NCBI GenBank assembly: GCA_937897985.1
Contig: CALCBD010000054.1
Location: 124,001-188,000, forward strand
Length of the DNA: 64,000 nt
Direction: 5' to 3'
DNA from: an uncultured Paludibacter sp.
GTDB taxonomy: Bacteria > Bacteroidota > Bacteroidia > Bacteroidales > Paludibacteraceae
The translations under genes were made by a program, and so were the position numbers. Below the pieces are notes generated by a model. The model was not told where the DNA came from and searched no databases. It was given only the letters and a program-made list of their open reading frames with translations. Positions 1 through 7,201 of this stretch are shown in pieces; the first letter of the stretch is position 1, and every line of letters begins with the position of its first letter.

Positions 1-193
1 ATTTAATAATTTCAGCGATTTTAATAATTACCATTGCGATCTGGGAGTACGTTTCTACTATAAAAAATTCTTTTACATAGGGACATCAGTTCGTTATTCT
101 AATAACAACCTGACTATTTCGGATAGCAGAAATAATTTCAACTGGAATTGGAATATGGGAATTCAAATACCGGTTCTCAAAATTTTGAAATGA
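1..193 (+). CDS. C-terminal end of a probable outer-membrane beta-barrel protein (partial)
   Basis: An open frame enters from the left edge and ends at the TGA at 191-193. The 63 visible residues alternate aromatic/hydrophobic and polar residues, with stretches such as GVRFYYKKFFYIGTSVRY and NWNWNMGIQIPVLK. This is the texture of transmembrane beta-hairpins in an outer-membrane barrel. The chain ends in KILK rather than the usual C-terminal aromatic residue, so the barrel call is inferred from composition only. A hairpin terminator follows ten bases after the stop. The start and the family cannot be determined from what is visible. Confidence 0.55.
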   Translation, partial: FNNFSDFNNYHCDLGVRFYYKKFFYIGTSVRYSNNNLTISDSRNNFNWNWNMGIQIPVLKILK

Positions 194-494
194 TTAAAAA
201 ATGCACGTTTGGTAATTATAAATTTTAAAATCAACCGCCAAACGTGCTATTTTGAAAACTATTTATATAATTGAGTATTGTTCTTCAGCTATCAACAATG
301 ATATCTGAAAATAAAGAATAAAATAATTAACAATCAACAATCTAATAATCTAACAAACAATCAATTAAAAGGAAACAGATGATTTACTTATTTATCGCAA
401 CATCATTTCATTGAAATTGAAAATCAAATAATGTGGTGATAACAGGAGGAAAGGCAGTTTTTGAACCTTTTAAAACTGAAAAAATTATAAAAAA
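194..494 (+). other. Intergenic leader of the HU-domain gene
   Basis: About 300 bases without a credible gene. It holds the hairpin at 203-247 and then AT-rich sequence leading to the ATG at 495. I found no exact TAnnTTTG promoter box, so the promoter of the next gene is not located. A purine-rich AGGAGGAAAGG stretch near 445 resembles a Shine-Dalgarno sequence but is about 40 bases from the start codon. Confidence 0.5.
203..247 (+). terminator. Hairpin terminator after the left-edge gene
   Basis: GCACGTTTGG at 203-212 pairs perfectly with CCAAACGTGC at 238-247 across a 25-nt AT-rich loop, and is followed by TATTTTG. It lies 10 nt after the preceding stop. The long loop makes it a moderate-quality intrinsic terminator. 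Confidence 0.6.
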
Positions 495-992
495 ATGGCA
501 AATACAATTTATGTAAATCTGGTTGAACAACAACATTATTACAACCAGTATGGTCACACAGGAACAGTGGTTATTAATAAAGAATATTCCCTCGAAAACG
601 TAGTTGATGAAATGATCAGTGAGGGCTTAAATCTCGATAAACAAACAGTTTTATCGCTGATCGAAAAGTTCAATGCCAAAACAACCGACCTGGTTTTATC
701 GGGCAATATAGTTGAAACAGGAATGTTGACAATGCGTCCCATCGTAAAAGGGCCGTATAACGATGAAAAATATCAACCGGATGTGCTTGTCTTACAGGGA
801 ATGGAATTACGCGATGCAATATCTGCAACTGAAGTTGAAATATTAAATAAATCAGAATTTGAAAATAAGCAATGCAATTTTAACCTGAACAATGAAGAAT
901 CTGAAAACACGGTAAAAAATGGCTACCTTGGTGTTTCTCAAGATTATCCTGCATGTGGCCATGCTTTCAGAGCATGGCTCTTCAGGAGTTAG
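495..992 (+). CDS. HU-family DNA-binding domain protein with an unusual C-terminal tail
   Basis: A 165-residue protein whose first ~115 residues match the Bacteroidetes-specific HU-like N-terminal domain (the HU_DNA_bdg type). Visible signatures are LENVVDEMISEGLNLDKQTV, a short LIEKF helix, then LVLSGNIVETGMLTMRPIVK and a KGPYN turn. Family members are small nucleoid-associated DNA-binding proteins, often with a longer C-terminal domain (for example DUF4469). That second domain is absent. Instead the chain ends in a Cys- and aromatic-containing tail (YPACGHAFRAWLFRS). The DNA for that tail forms a hairpin at 958-978. The tail may be real or may reflect an altered reading-frame end. The gene stands alone and is closed by a strong terminator at 1034-1058. 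Confidence 0.75.
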   Translation: MANTIYVNLVEQQHYYNQYGHTGTVVINKEYSLENVVDEMISEGLNLDKQTVLSLIEKFNAKTTDLVLSGNIVETGMLTMRPIVKGPYNDEKYQPDVLVLQGMELRDAISATEVEILNKSEFENKQCNFNLNNEESENTVKNGYLGVSQDYPACGHAFRAWLFRS

Positions 993-1033
993 ACTGAGAT
1001 TTTGTTAACTATTTGTTTTATTTACACGGAACG

Positions 1034-1058
1034 AGGATACCTTTCAAAAAGGTATCCT
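1034..1058 (+). terminator. Strong intrinsic terminator of the HU-domain gene
   Basis: An 11-bp perfect stem (AGGATACCTTT at 1034-1044 and AAAGGTATCCT at 1048-1058) with a CAA loop, followed by TTTCTTTTA. It separates the plus-strand HU gene from the convergent AraC gene, which ends at 1071. Confidence 0.9.
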
Positions 1059-1070
1059 TTTCTTTTATTA

Positions 1071-1994
1071 TCAATAGTCGGTGTCCTCTTTTCTATCGGT
1101 GGACAGATTGTTGGAGCGGTATTCCAGAGGGGTTTTTCCGGTTCTGTTTTTGAAAAAAACATAAAAATACTCCGGGTTTTCAAAATTCAGCAAATACGAA
1201 ATTTCTTTGATAGGTTGATTGGAAGTGGAAAGCAGGAGTTTTGCCTCGTTAAGTTTTAATTCGAGCATGTATTTGGCCGGCGAACTGCCGGTATATTCCT
1301 TGAAAGCCCTTCGGAATGCCGAATAGCTCATTAGTAATGTTTTGGCAATGTCTTCCGCGCTAAGGTTTTTATATACATTTTCTCTCATTATCACTTTCGC
1401 TTTGTTGATTTTGTTGATAAGTTCAACATCTTCAAAATCGCGGGTTTTATCGCGGTAATACATTAAACCGAGTATGTGCATGACGATACCGGCAATGGCC
1501 TGCTGGAAGCCGGCACGCTCTTCGTTTGCTATTTCAATGGCTTTGAGGTAGAGGTCGATGATTCTTTCGTTCAGTCCGATATTAAAAACCGGAGTCCGGT
1601 TGATAAAGAAGCCTTCATTTACAATCTTTTCAATGATTTCTCCTTTGAATCCGATCCAGTATTCATTCCAGCCCGATTTTTCGAGTGGATGATAGCTGTG
1701 CCACACACCCGGCATTAAAAAAAACATTTTTCCTTCGGTAATCAGGCATGACTGTTTTGAATTTCCAAAGGTAAAAACTCCGTTCCCGTCGGTAATATAA
1801 AGCAATTGATATTCGTTCAGAATTCTTCCGCTATCCACATTGAAATAATACTCCATCGGATGATTGCCGGGCGGATATACTTCGTTTTCCTCTATTCTCT
1901 GATGCCCTACAGTCGTGACTGTTAAACCCCATAATTCATCTTCTTCCGACGAAATAGGATAATTAATATTCAATTTTGAATTTGAAACCGGCAT
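1071..1994 (-). CDS. AraC-family transcriptional regulator
   Basis: A 307-residue cytoplasmic regulator. The N-terminal half has the cupin-like AraC ligand-binding fold: YYFNVDSGRILNEYQLLYIT, GVFTFGNSKQSCLITEGKMF, then FLMPGVWHSYHP. The C-terminal ~100 residues carry two helix-turn-helix motifs: AEDIAKTLLMSYSAFRRAFK, and PIKEISYLLNFENPEYFYVF with FKNRTGKTPLEYR. The latter is the AraC signature. Proteins of this layout usually sense a sugar or related small molecule and activate nearby catabolic genes. The closest genes are an HU protein and serine biosynthesis, neither an obvious target, so the regulon is unknown. The gene converges on the HU gene and diverges from serC. Confidence 0.9.
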   Translation of the reverse strand: MPVSNSKLNINYPISSEEDELWGLTVTTVGHQRIEENEVYPPGNHPMEYYFNVDSGRILNEYQLLYITDGNGVFTFGNSKQSCLITEGKMFFLMPGVWHSYHPLEKSGWNEYWIGFKGEIIEKIVNEGFFINRTPVFNIGLNERIIDLYLKAIEIANEERAGFQQAIAGIVMHILGLMYYRDKTRDFEDVELINKINKAKVIMRENVYKNLSAEDIAKTLLMSYSAFRRAFKEYTGSSPAKYMLELKLNEAKLLLSTSNQPIKEISYLLNFENPEYFYVFFKNRTGKTPLEYRSNNLSTDRKEDTDY

Positions 1995-2373
1995 ACGAAA
2001 GTGCTTTGATTAATGGATTGAAACCGTACAAATATATGAATTTTTATTGAAACAGTTCATATTGATTTTCAGGCAGGGATTTTTCCGGTCATTATCGGGT
2101 TTCTTACGAATGTAAAAACTCAGGTAAATTTCAGGATTCATTTTTAACACATTACCAAATAACAAAAATTTTTTCTACACAGTTATACATCTATTGAGCC
2201 ATACAGATGTATAAATATACTGTTTTAAATTATTGTCAGGATTGACTGTAAAAAATTAGCAGGCAAAAGTTATAAAAACACATGAAAGCAATGAAATAAG
2301 TAAAAATTTCAGTATTTTTGTGCTTTGAAATTATCAGGGATAAAACTAACAAAACAAACATAAAATTTTTTGT
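1995..2373. other. Divergent intergenic region between araC-type gene and serC
   Basis: About 380 AT-rich bases that must contain the promoter of the regulator (leftward) and of serC (rightward). The serC -7 box candidate is at 2313-2320. No RNA gene or repeat is evident. Confidence 0.5.
2313..2320 (+). promoter_or_regulatory. Candidate serC promoter, -7 box TATTTTTG
   Basis: Matches the Bacteroidetes primary-sigma -7 consensus TAnnTTTG 54 bases before the serC ATG. I do not see a TTTG at the expected -33 position, so it rests on one box. Confidence 0.5.
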
Positions 2374-3441
2374 ATGAAGAAGCATAATTTTAGTGCAGGT
2401 CCATCCATCTTGCCACGTGAAGTAATCGAAAAAACAGCACAGGCAGTGTTGGATTTCAATGGTTCAACGCTTTCAATTCTCGAAATCAGTCACCGTTCGA
2501 AAGATTTTGAAGCTGTAATTGCCGAAGCAAGAGATCTTTTCAAAGAGCTGTTAAATATCCCTGAGGGTTATTCCGTACTTTTCCTTGGTGGTGGAGCGAG
2601 CATGCAATTTTGTATGGTTCCGTTCAATTTTTTCGAAAAAAAAGCAGCTTATCTGAATACCGGTGTATGGGCAAACAAAGCCATGAAAGAAGCCAAAGGC
2701 TTTGGCGAAACCATCGAAGTGGCATCTTCAAAAGAAGCTAATTACACTTATATCCCCAAAGATTATGTTATACCGGCTGATGCCGATTATTTCCATATTA
2801 CAACCAATAATACCATTTACGGAACCGAAATACTGACTGATATTGATTCGCCTGTGCCTTTGATTGCTGATATGTCGTCTGATATCTTCTCACGTCCTCT
2901 CGATGTTTCGAAATACGCTGTTATTTACGGTGGTGCTCAGAAAAATCTGGCTCCTGCCGGATTGGCATTTGTAATCGTTAAGGATGAACTTCTGGGCAAG
3001 GTTTCGCGCTATATTCCTACCATGCTCAATTACAAAACTCATATTGCCGAAGGTTCAATGTTCAACACTCCTCCGGTTTTGCCGATTTACAGTGCTTTGG
3101 AAACTTTACGCTGGTTGAAAGCCAACGGAGGTATTGCCGAAATGGAAAAGAAAAACATTGCCAAAGCCGAATTGCTTTACAATGCCATCGATAACAGCCG
3201 TATGTTTGTCGGAACTGCAGTGAAAGAAGATCGTTCGCGAATGAATATATGTTTCGTTATGAAACCCGAATACAAAGAGCTTGAAGCTGATTTTCTTAAA
3301 TTTGCTACTGCAGCCGGAATGGATGGAATTAAAGGACATCGCTCGGTGGGTGGTTTCAGAGCTTCTGTTTACAATGCAATGCCAATCGAAAGCGTTCAGG
3401 CACTTGTTGATTGCATGCATGAATTTGAAAAACAACACTAA
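2374..3441 (+). CDS. serC: Phosphoserine aminotransferase
   Basis: A 355-residue PLP enzyme that converts 3-phosphohydroxypyruvate and glutamate to O-phosphoserine and 2-oxoglutarate, the second step of serine synthesis (also used in pyridoxal phosphate synthesis in some bacteria). The start MKKHNFSAGPSILPREV is characteristic of SerC. GGGASMQFCMVPFN, the TTNNTIYGTE substrate loop and the ADMSSDIFSRP segment follow. The PLP lysine is K190 in GGAQKNLAPAG. The C-terminal GHRSVGGFRASVYNAMP is also typical. Length is normal for the family. It lies 75 bases upstream of serA, and a very stable hairpin occupies that gap, so the two probably share a transcript whose downstream part may be reduced or stabilised by the hairpin. 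Confidence 0.97.
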   Translation: MKKHNFSAGPSILPREVIEKTAQAVLDFNGSTLSILEISHRSKDFEAVIAEARDLFKELLNIPEGYSVLFLGGGASMQFCMVPFNFFEKKAAYLNTGVWANKAMKEAKGFGETIEVASSKEANYTYIPKDYVIPADADYFHITTNNTIYGTEILTDIDSPVPLIADMSSDIFSRPLDVSKYAVIYGGAQKNLAPAGLAFVIVKDELLGKVSRYIPTMLNYKTHIAEGSMFNTPPVLPIYSALETLRWLKANGGIAEMEKKNIAKAELLYNAIDNSRMFVGTAVKEDRSRMNICFVMKPEYKELEADFLKFATAAGMDGIKGHRSVGGFRASVYNAMPIESVQALVDCMHEFEKQH

Positions 3442-3446
3442 TTAAG

Positions 3447-3491
3447 TTGAATGTTTGTCGTTGTTGAGTTTTAATAACGATAAACATTCAA
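3447..3491 (+). promoter_or_regulatory. Long stem-loop between serC and serA
   Basis: TTGAATGTTT at 3447-3456 pairs with AAACATTCAA at 3482-3491. The stem continues inward (3457-3465 with 3473-3481, two wobble pairs) to about 19 bp with a 7-nt GAGTTTT loop. It begins 5 bases after the serC stop and is followed by TCTTTC then a run of A. That is not a good U-tract for termination, so partial attenuation or mRNA stabilisation is more likely. Confidence 0.6.
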
Positions 3492-3516
3492 TCTTTCAAA
3501 AAAAATTATACGAGAA

Positions 3517-4437
3517 ATGAAGGTACTTATAGCTACTGATAAACCGTTTGCCAAAGTGGCTGTCGACGGTATTCGTAAGGAAATAGAAGAAGCCGGTTTT
3601 GAACTTGCTTTACTCGAAAAATATACCGAAAAAAAGCAATTGCTCGACGCTGTAGCAGATGCTGATGCCATTATTATCCGTAGTGATATCATCGATGCTG
3701 AAGTAATAGAAGCTGCCGGGCAATTAAAGATTGTTGTTCGTGCCGGTGCAGGATACGACAATGTGGATCTCGATGCAGCAACAGCAGCCGGAGTTTGTGT
3801 AATGAATACTCCGGGTCAGAATGCAAATGCAGTTGCCGAACTGGCTTTCGGGCTGATGATTTATGCTATCCGCAACTTTTACAACGGTACATCGGGCTTC
3901 GAACTGAAAGGCCGCACTTTAGGTATTCATGCCTATGGTAACGTCGGTCGAAATGTTGCACGAATCGCTAAAGGTTTTGGCATGAATGTACTGGCTTATG
4001 ATATGTTCTGCCGCGACGAGGACATCAAAGCTGAAGGTGTTTCACCAACCTGTTCGGTAAAAATGCTTTATCAGAGTTGTGATATCATCTCGGTGAATAT
4101 ACCTGCTACCAGGGAAACCAAACAGTCCATCAATGCCGAACTACTAAATCTGTTGCCCAAAGGTGCTATCATGGTAAATACCGCACGCAAGGAAGTGATT
4201 AACGAACCTGAATTGGTACAATTCATGGAATCCCGTCCGGATTTTAAATATGTAACCGACATCATGCCCGATAATCATATTGAAATGATGGAAAAATTTC
4301 CAACGCGCTATTTTGCAACTGCAAAAAAAATGGGAGCTCAAACTTCCGAAGCCAATATCAATGCCGGTATTGCTGCGGCCAAACAAATTGTGGATTTCAT
4401 TAAAAACGGCGATGAACGTTTCAGAGTAAACAAGTAA
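3517..4437 (+). CDS. serA: D-3-phosphoglycerate dehydrogenase, short form without ACT domain
   Basis: A 306-residue NAD-dependent dehydrogenase of the D-isomer-specific 2-hydroxyacid family, performing the first step of serine synthesis. Visible features: the substrate-domain IIRSDIIDAEV, the VRAGAGYDNVD loop, NAVAELAFGLM, and the nucleotide-binding LGIHAYGNVGRNVARIAKGF. The active-site Arg is in MVNTARKEVINEPEL. There is no C-terminal ACT domain, as in compact type III enzymes. The usual active-site His (PHIGAST) is replaced by Lys in KKMGAQTSEA, the hallmark of the variant described as type IIIK. The usual catalytic Glu also seems shifted or replaced (DIMPDNH). Pairing with serC supports the function strongly. 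A terminator follows at 4454-4481. Confidence 0.93.
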   Translation: MKVLIATDKPFAKVAVDGIRKEIEEAGFELALLEKYTEKKQLLDAVADADAIIIRSDIIDAEVIEAAGQLKIVVRAGAGYDNVDLDAATAAGVCVMNTPGQNANAVAELAFGLMIYAIRNFYNGTSGFELKGRTLGIHAYGNVGRNVARIAKGFGMNVLAYDMFCRDEDIKAEGVSPTCSVKMLYQSCDIISVNIPATRETKQSINAELLNLLPKGAIMVNTARKEVINEPELVQFMESRPDFKYVTDIMPDNHIEMMEKFPTRYFATAKKMGAQTSEANINAGIAAAKQIVDFIKNGDERFRVNK

Positions 4438-4453
4438 TTATATATTTTTACAG

Positions 4454-4481
4454 ATGCCTCCGTCAGTTAATGCGGAGGCAT
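4454..4481 (+). terminator. Intrinsic terminator of the serCA unit
   Basis: ATGCCTCCG (4454-4462) pairs with CGGAGGCAT (4473-4481), with a 10-nt loop followed by TTTTCTTCT. It begins 17 bases after the serA stop. Confidence 0.9.
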
Positions 4482-4537
4482 TTTTCTTCTGACAGTTTTT
4501 TTTCAATCTTAGGTTTAATAACTTAAATGCTAAAAAA

Positions 4538-5263
4538 ATGCCGACAGAATCCTTCAGAATAAAAGAATTGCCATTCATCTTACTGATAATGGTGATTGAA
4601 ATACTTCCTGTCAATGCCGGGTCTCCGGACACCACCACCGTGATTAGCTCTGAAAACGGATATTTCTCTCTACACGATTTTTCTGCCAAGCAACCCGTTC
4701 AAAATATTGATGCATTTAGTCGGCACAGCAACGATTCTTTTGCCGAAAAACTATTCAGAGGTGCCGGTTTAGCCACCGGTTTCGGCATTATCATGGGTGC
4801 TTCACTTGTGGCTATGCCCGAAGAAATATCGAAATGGGACAAAAATAATAAACTGAAATGGAGTTCGATGAAGAAGAATTTTATTGCGGCTTATACGCTT
4901 CCACCTGTTATTGATCACGATTTCTGGTACATCAATTACCTGGGTCATCCTTATCAGGGCGGATTTTATTTTAACAATTTAAGATCGCAGGGTGCTGATT
5001 TCTGGACTTCTGCTGTTTTTTGTGCCGGTCAGAGTCTGATATGGGAATATGTTCTTGAAAGTGTTTTTGAGCAACCAAGCATTCAGGATCTGATAAGCAC
5101 ACCTTTAGCAGGTGTTGTTGTCGGAGAATTGACTCATCGCGCGACGCTTCGTATGAGAAAAAATGGTTTCAATACAATCGAAAAAATTGTTGTTTGTATT
5201 ATTAATCCTTCCTATGCAATTAACAATGGTTTCAAAATCAATCATTCCCTGAATTCAAAATGA
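4538..5263 (+). CDS. DUF3943 family protein
   Basis: A 241-residue protein of unknown function. The N-terminus is hydrophobic (ELPFILLIMVIEILPVNAG) and reads as a signal peptide or anchor. A glycine-rich hydrophobic segment (GLATGFGIIMGASLVAM) lies near residues 79-95. The DUF3943 signature is clear: DHDFWYINYLGHPYQGGFYF followed by NNLRSQG, and then WEYVLESVFEQPSIQDLIST with PLAGVVVGE. This family is found in envelopes of Gram-negative bacteria; its role is not established. The gene stands alone after the serCA terminator. A hairpin lies about 310 bases downstream, too far to be assigned to it with confidence. Confidence 0.75.
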   Translation: MPTESFRIKELPFILLIMVIEILPVNAGSPDTTTVISSENGYFSLHDFSAKQPVQNIDAFSRHSNDSFAEKLFRGAGLATGFGIIMGASLVAMPEEISKWDKNNKLKWSSMKKNFIAAYTLPPVIDHDFWYINYLGHPYQGGFYFNNLRSQGADFWTSAVFCAGQSLIWEYVLESVFEQPSIQDLISTPLAGVVVGELTHRATLRMRKNGFNTIEKIVVCIINPSYAINNGFKINHSLNSK

Positions 5264-5575
5264 AACATCAATTTTGAATAATTCAATAAATACCTTCATC
5301 CGGAATAATTTCCGTACCTGTTTCAGGTAGTTTTCATTTTATATAGAAGCTGACTACCTTCACAATTCTGAATAATTTACAATTCCCGGTTCTTTTTCTG
5401 CCCTTCACTCGTCCGTAACCATTGCTCACCAATGCCATAAAATCACTCAGAAACATTTTTTTGTTCATTTTTGATTCACTTACGCTTTTTTTTGGACAGA
5501 TAATTTGAATTTTTGAGTTCTGATTTCAACGATTATTTGTGAATTAGTGTTAAAAGCACTGCTGAATTAAAAAAT

Positions 5576-5604
5576 TTTGTCCTGATTCGTCAAATCAGGA
5601 CAAA
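5576..5604. terminator. Perfect 12-bp hairpin, probable terminator
   Basis: TTTGTCCTGATT (5576-5587) pairs with AATCAGGACAAA (5593-5604) around a 5-nt loop. A T-rich stretch follows on the plus strand and an A-rich stretch precedes it, so it could act in either direction. It sits just upstream of the promoter at 5620-5651 and would insulate it. Confidence 0.65.
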
Positions 5605-5619
5605 TTGCTTTTCATTTTT

Positions 5620-5651
5620 TTTGGATTTTGAAAAACAGTATTTTACATTTG
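5620..5651 (+). promoter_or_regulatory. Two-box Bacteroidetes promoter (TTTG, 20 nt, TACATTTG)
   Basis: TTTG at 5620-5623, exactly 20 nt, then TACATTTG at 5644-5651, both matching the -33/-7 consensus. Transcription would start near 5657, giving a leader of about 420 nt before the gene at 6076. Confidence 0.75.
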
Positions 5652-5662
5652 CACCCAACACG

Positions 5663-5704
5663 ATGAACCTCAATATTTTGCATGGCGATGCAAAATTGAT
5701 GTAA
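5663..5704 (+). CDS. Possible 13-codon leader ORF containing a hairpin
   Basis: ATG at 5663 reads MNLNILHGDAKLM and stops at TAA 5702-5704. It starts only ~12 bases after the -7 box, so it would be nearly leaderless. A perfect hairpin (ATTTTGCAT at 5675-5683, GGCG loop, ATGCAAAAT at 5688-5696) lies wholly inside it. This could be a regulatory leader peptide or a chance frame across a structural element. No Shine-Dalgarno is possible in the short leader. Confidence 0.25.
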   Translation: MNLNILHGDAKLM

Positions 5705-6075
5705 AAACCGGAGTTAAGTCGAAAGAGAAAATTTTTTAATCAGGCAGAAAAACAATTGAAATTTTATTTCTGCATAAATGATACAACTCAGTTTATTTAC
5801 ATACTCAGCTATTATGATTTAAAAATTTTCAGAACAATGATGTGATTAAAAAATGCAAACCGAACCGGGCTGACTCTCTACCGGATGTCCCTGAGATTGC
5901 ATTAAACTTTGAAATTCAGCAGTTAAAACCTTTAAACTTAAATATTCAGCATACACACAAAACAGAAATTTATGATTTTCCTGCTTACTTAACAATGATA
6001 AACATAAATAAAAAAACAAATCAGAATATTTTGAAATAATAATACAAAATCAAGATATTCACAAAAACTACAATT

Positions 6076-7191
6076 ATGAAAACAACAAAAAACATTTTCG
6101 CGATTCTATTGGTTTTCACATCATTTTGTACAAATGCACAATTAAAAGTGCTTACAAATGGCCGCGTAAACTTAAGTAATCAAACTGTTATTTACAGTAG
6201 CACAAGCAATGTATCAGATGGTATGGACATAGTATATTCAAATCCATCCATACCTAACGGATATGATATGATTTGGGGTTACATTAATCAATTACAGCCC
6301 AATAATCCGGGTTTATTAACCTTACAATCAGCCGATGGAGCATATTTTTCTGTCAGAGCAAATGGCAGAGTCGGGATATATAACAACAATCCGAGTTGTG
6401 CATTAGAAATCGGAACAGTAGGTACTAATTATGAGATGAAAGTTAATGGTGCTATTGTTTTGACATCCGACGAAAAAGTAAAAGAAAACATTAAAAATAT
6501 CGATAAAAGTTTAGAGAAACTCAAATTGCTGAAAAGTGTAAGTTACAATTTTAAAGGAGTAGCCGGGAAGGAAGTAAAAACTGAAAACAGTTCGGCAAAT
6601 AATGCGGGTATCGAAAACAAACCGGCATTTAGACCTCAAAACAATAAAGAAAGTTATGGTAGAAATTATTATGGATTTTTGGCACAGGATATCCAAAAAT
6701 TATTTCCTGATTTAGTTTACAAAGACAGTGCAGGTATGCTTGGGGTTGATTATATTGGTATGATACCATTATTGGTAAATGCTTTGAACGAACAGGAAGC
6801 CACAATTGCTACTCAAAATACAAAAATTACTGATCTGGAAACGCGATTATCTAAACTTGAAAGCAGTAATAACTCCTCTATAAAAAAAATAGGAGCTAAT
6901 TCAGTAACTGAGGAAACAAATACTTCTACAATTCCTGTATTAGAACAAAACTCTCCAAATCCTTACAACACCTCAACTACAATTGGTTTTTATCTGCCAG
7001 ATTCAATTACTACCGCCGTTATCTATGTATACGACATGAATGGGGTTCAACTTAAAAGTTACCTTATCGCCGAAAGGGGAAAAGGAAATATTACTATCCA
7101 AGGCTCTGAATTTAAAGCAGGAATGTATCTTTACGCTTTGATAGCCGATGCTAAAGTCATCGACACAAAACGAATGATATTAACGAAATAA
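6076..7191 (+). CDS. Secreted protein with S74 chaperone/autoprotease domain and T9SS sorting domain
   Basis: A 371-residue protein. MKTTKNIFAILLVFTSFCTN with AQ cleavage is a signal peptide. Residues ~25-125 are a low-identity head. Residues ~128-255 are a peptidase S74 / intramolecular chaperone domain: TSDEKVKENIKNIDKSLEKL, SVSYNFKG, YYGFLAQDIQKLFPDLVY, then GVDYIGMIPLLVNALNEQ and a coiled segment (ATIATQNTKITDLETRLSKL). The Ser-Lys autocleavage dyad spaced by five residues is present as S131 and K136. In phage tail spikes this domain trimerises the protein and then cuts itself off. The last ~75 residues are a T9SS sorting domain (LEQNSPNPYNTSTTIGFYLP to GMYLYALIADAKVI). First gene of a tight three-gene unit. 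Confidence 0.8.
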   Translation: MKTTKNIFAILLVFTSFCTNAQLKVLTNGRVNLSNQTVIYSSTSNVSDGMDIVYSNPSIPNGYDMIWGYINQLQPNNPGLLTLQSADGAYFSVRANGRVGIYNNNPSCALEIGTVGTNYEMKVNGAIVLTSDEKVKENIKNIDKSLEKLKLLKSVSYNFKGVAGKEVKTENSSANNAGIENKPAFRPQNNKESYGRNYYGFLAQDIQKLFPDLVYKDSAGMLGVDYIGMIPLLVNALNEQEATIATQNTKITDLETRLSKLESSNNSSIKKIGANSVTEETNTSTIPVLEQNSPNPYNTSTTIGFYLPDSITTAVIYVYDMNGVQLKSYLIAERGKGNITIQGSEFKAGMYLYALIADAKVIDTKRMILTK

Positions 7192-7201
7192 ATTCAGAAT
7201 T

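Larger units (their letters stand above)
5264..6075 (+). other. Long intergenic region with terminator-like hairpin, promoter and structured leader
   Basis: About 810 bases without a convincing ordinary gene. In order it holds an AT-rich stretch, a perfect 12-bp hairpin (5576-5604), a two-box Bacteroidetes promoter (5620-5651), a 13-codon reading frame (5663-5704) containing a 9-bp hairpin, a third hairpin (GCAGAAA at 5744-5750 with TTTCTGC at 5767-5773), and AT-rich sequence up to the ATG at 6076. The arrangement suggests a transcript with a ~420-nt leader ahead of the surface-protein genes. Confidence 0.55.

Noticed and set aside
5842..6039. Open frame beginning with GTG, 65 codons, before the S74-T9SS gene
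   Set aside because: No Shine-Dalgarno, Asn/Lys/Ile-rich composition typical of AT-rich noncoding DNA, and it lies in the leader of the downstream gene.
6076..7191. Prophage tail-fibre gene suggested by the S74 domain
   Set aside because: No other phage genes nearby; the signal peptide and T9SS tail show a secreted host protein.
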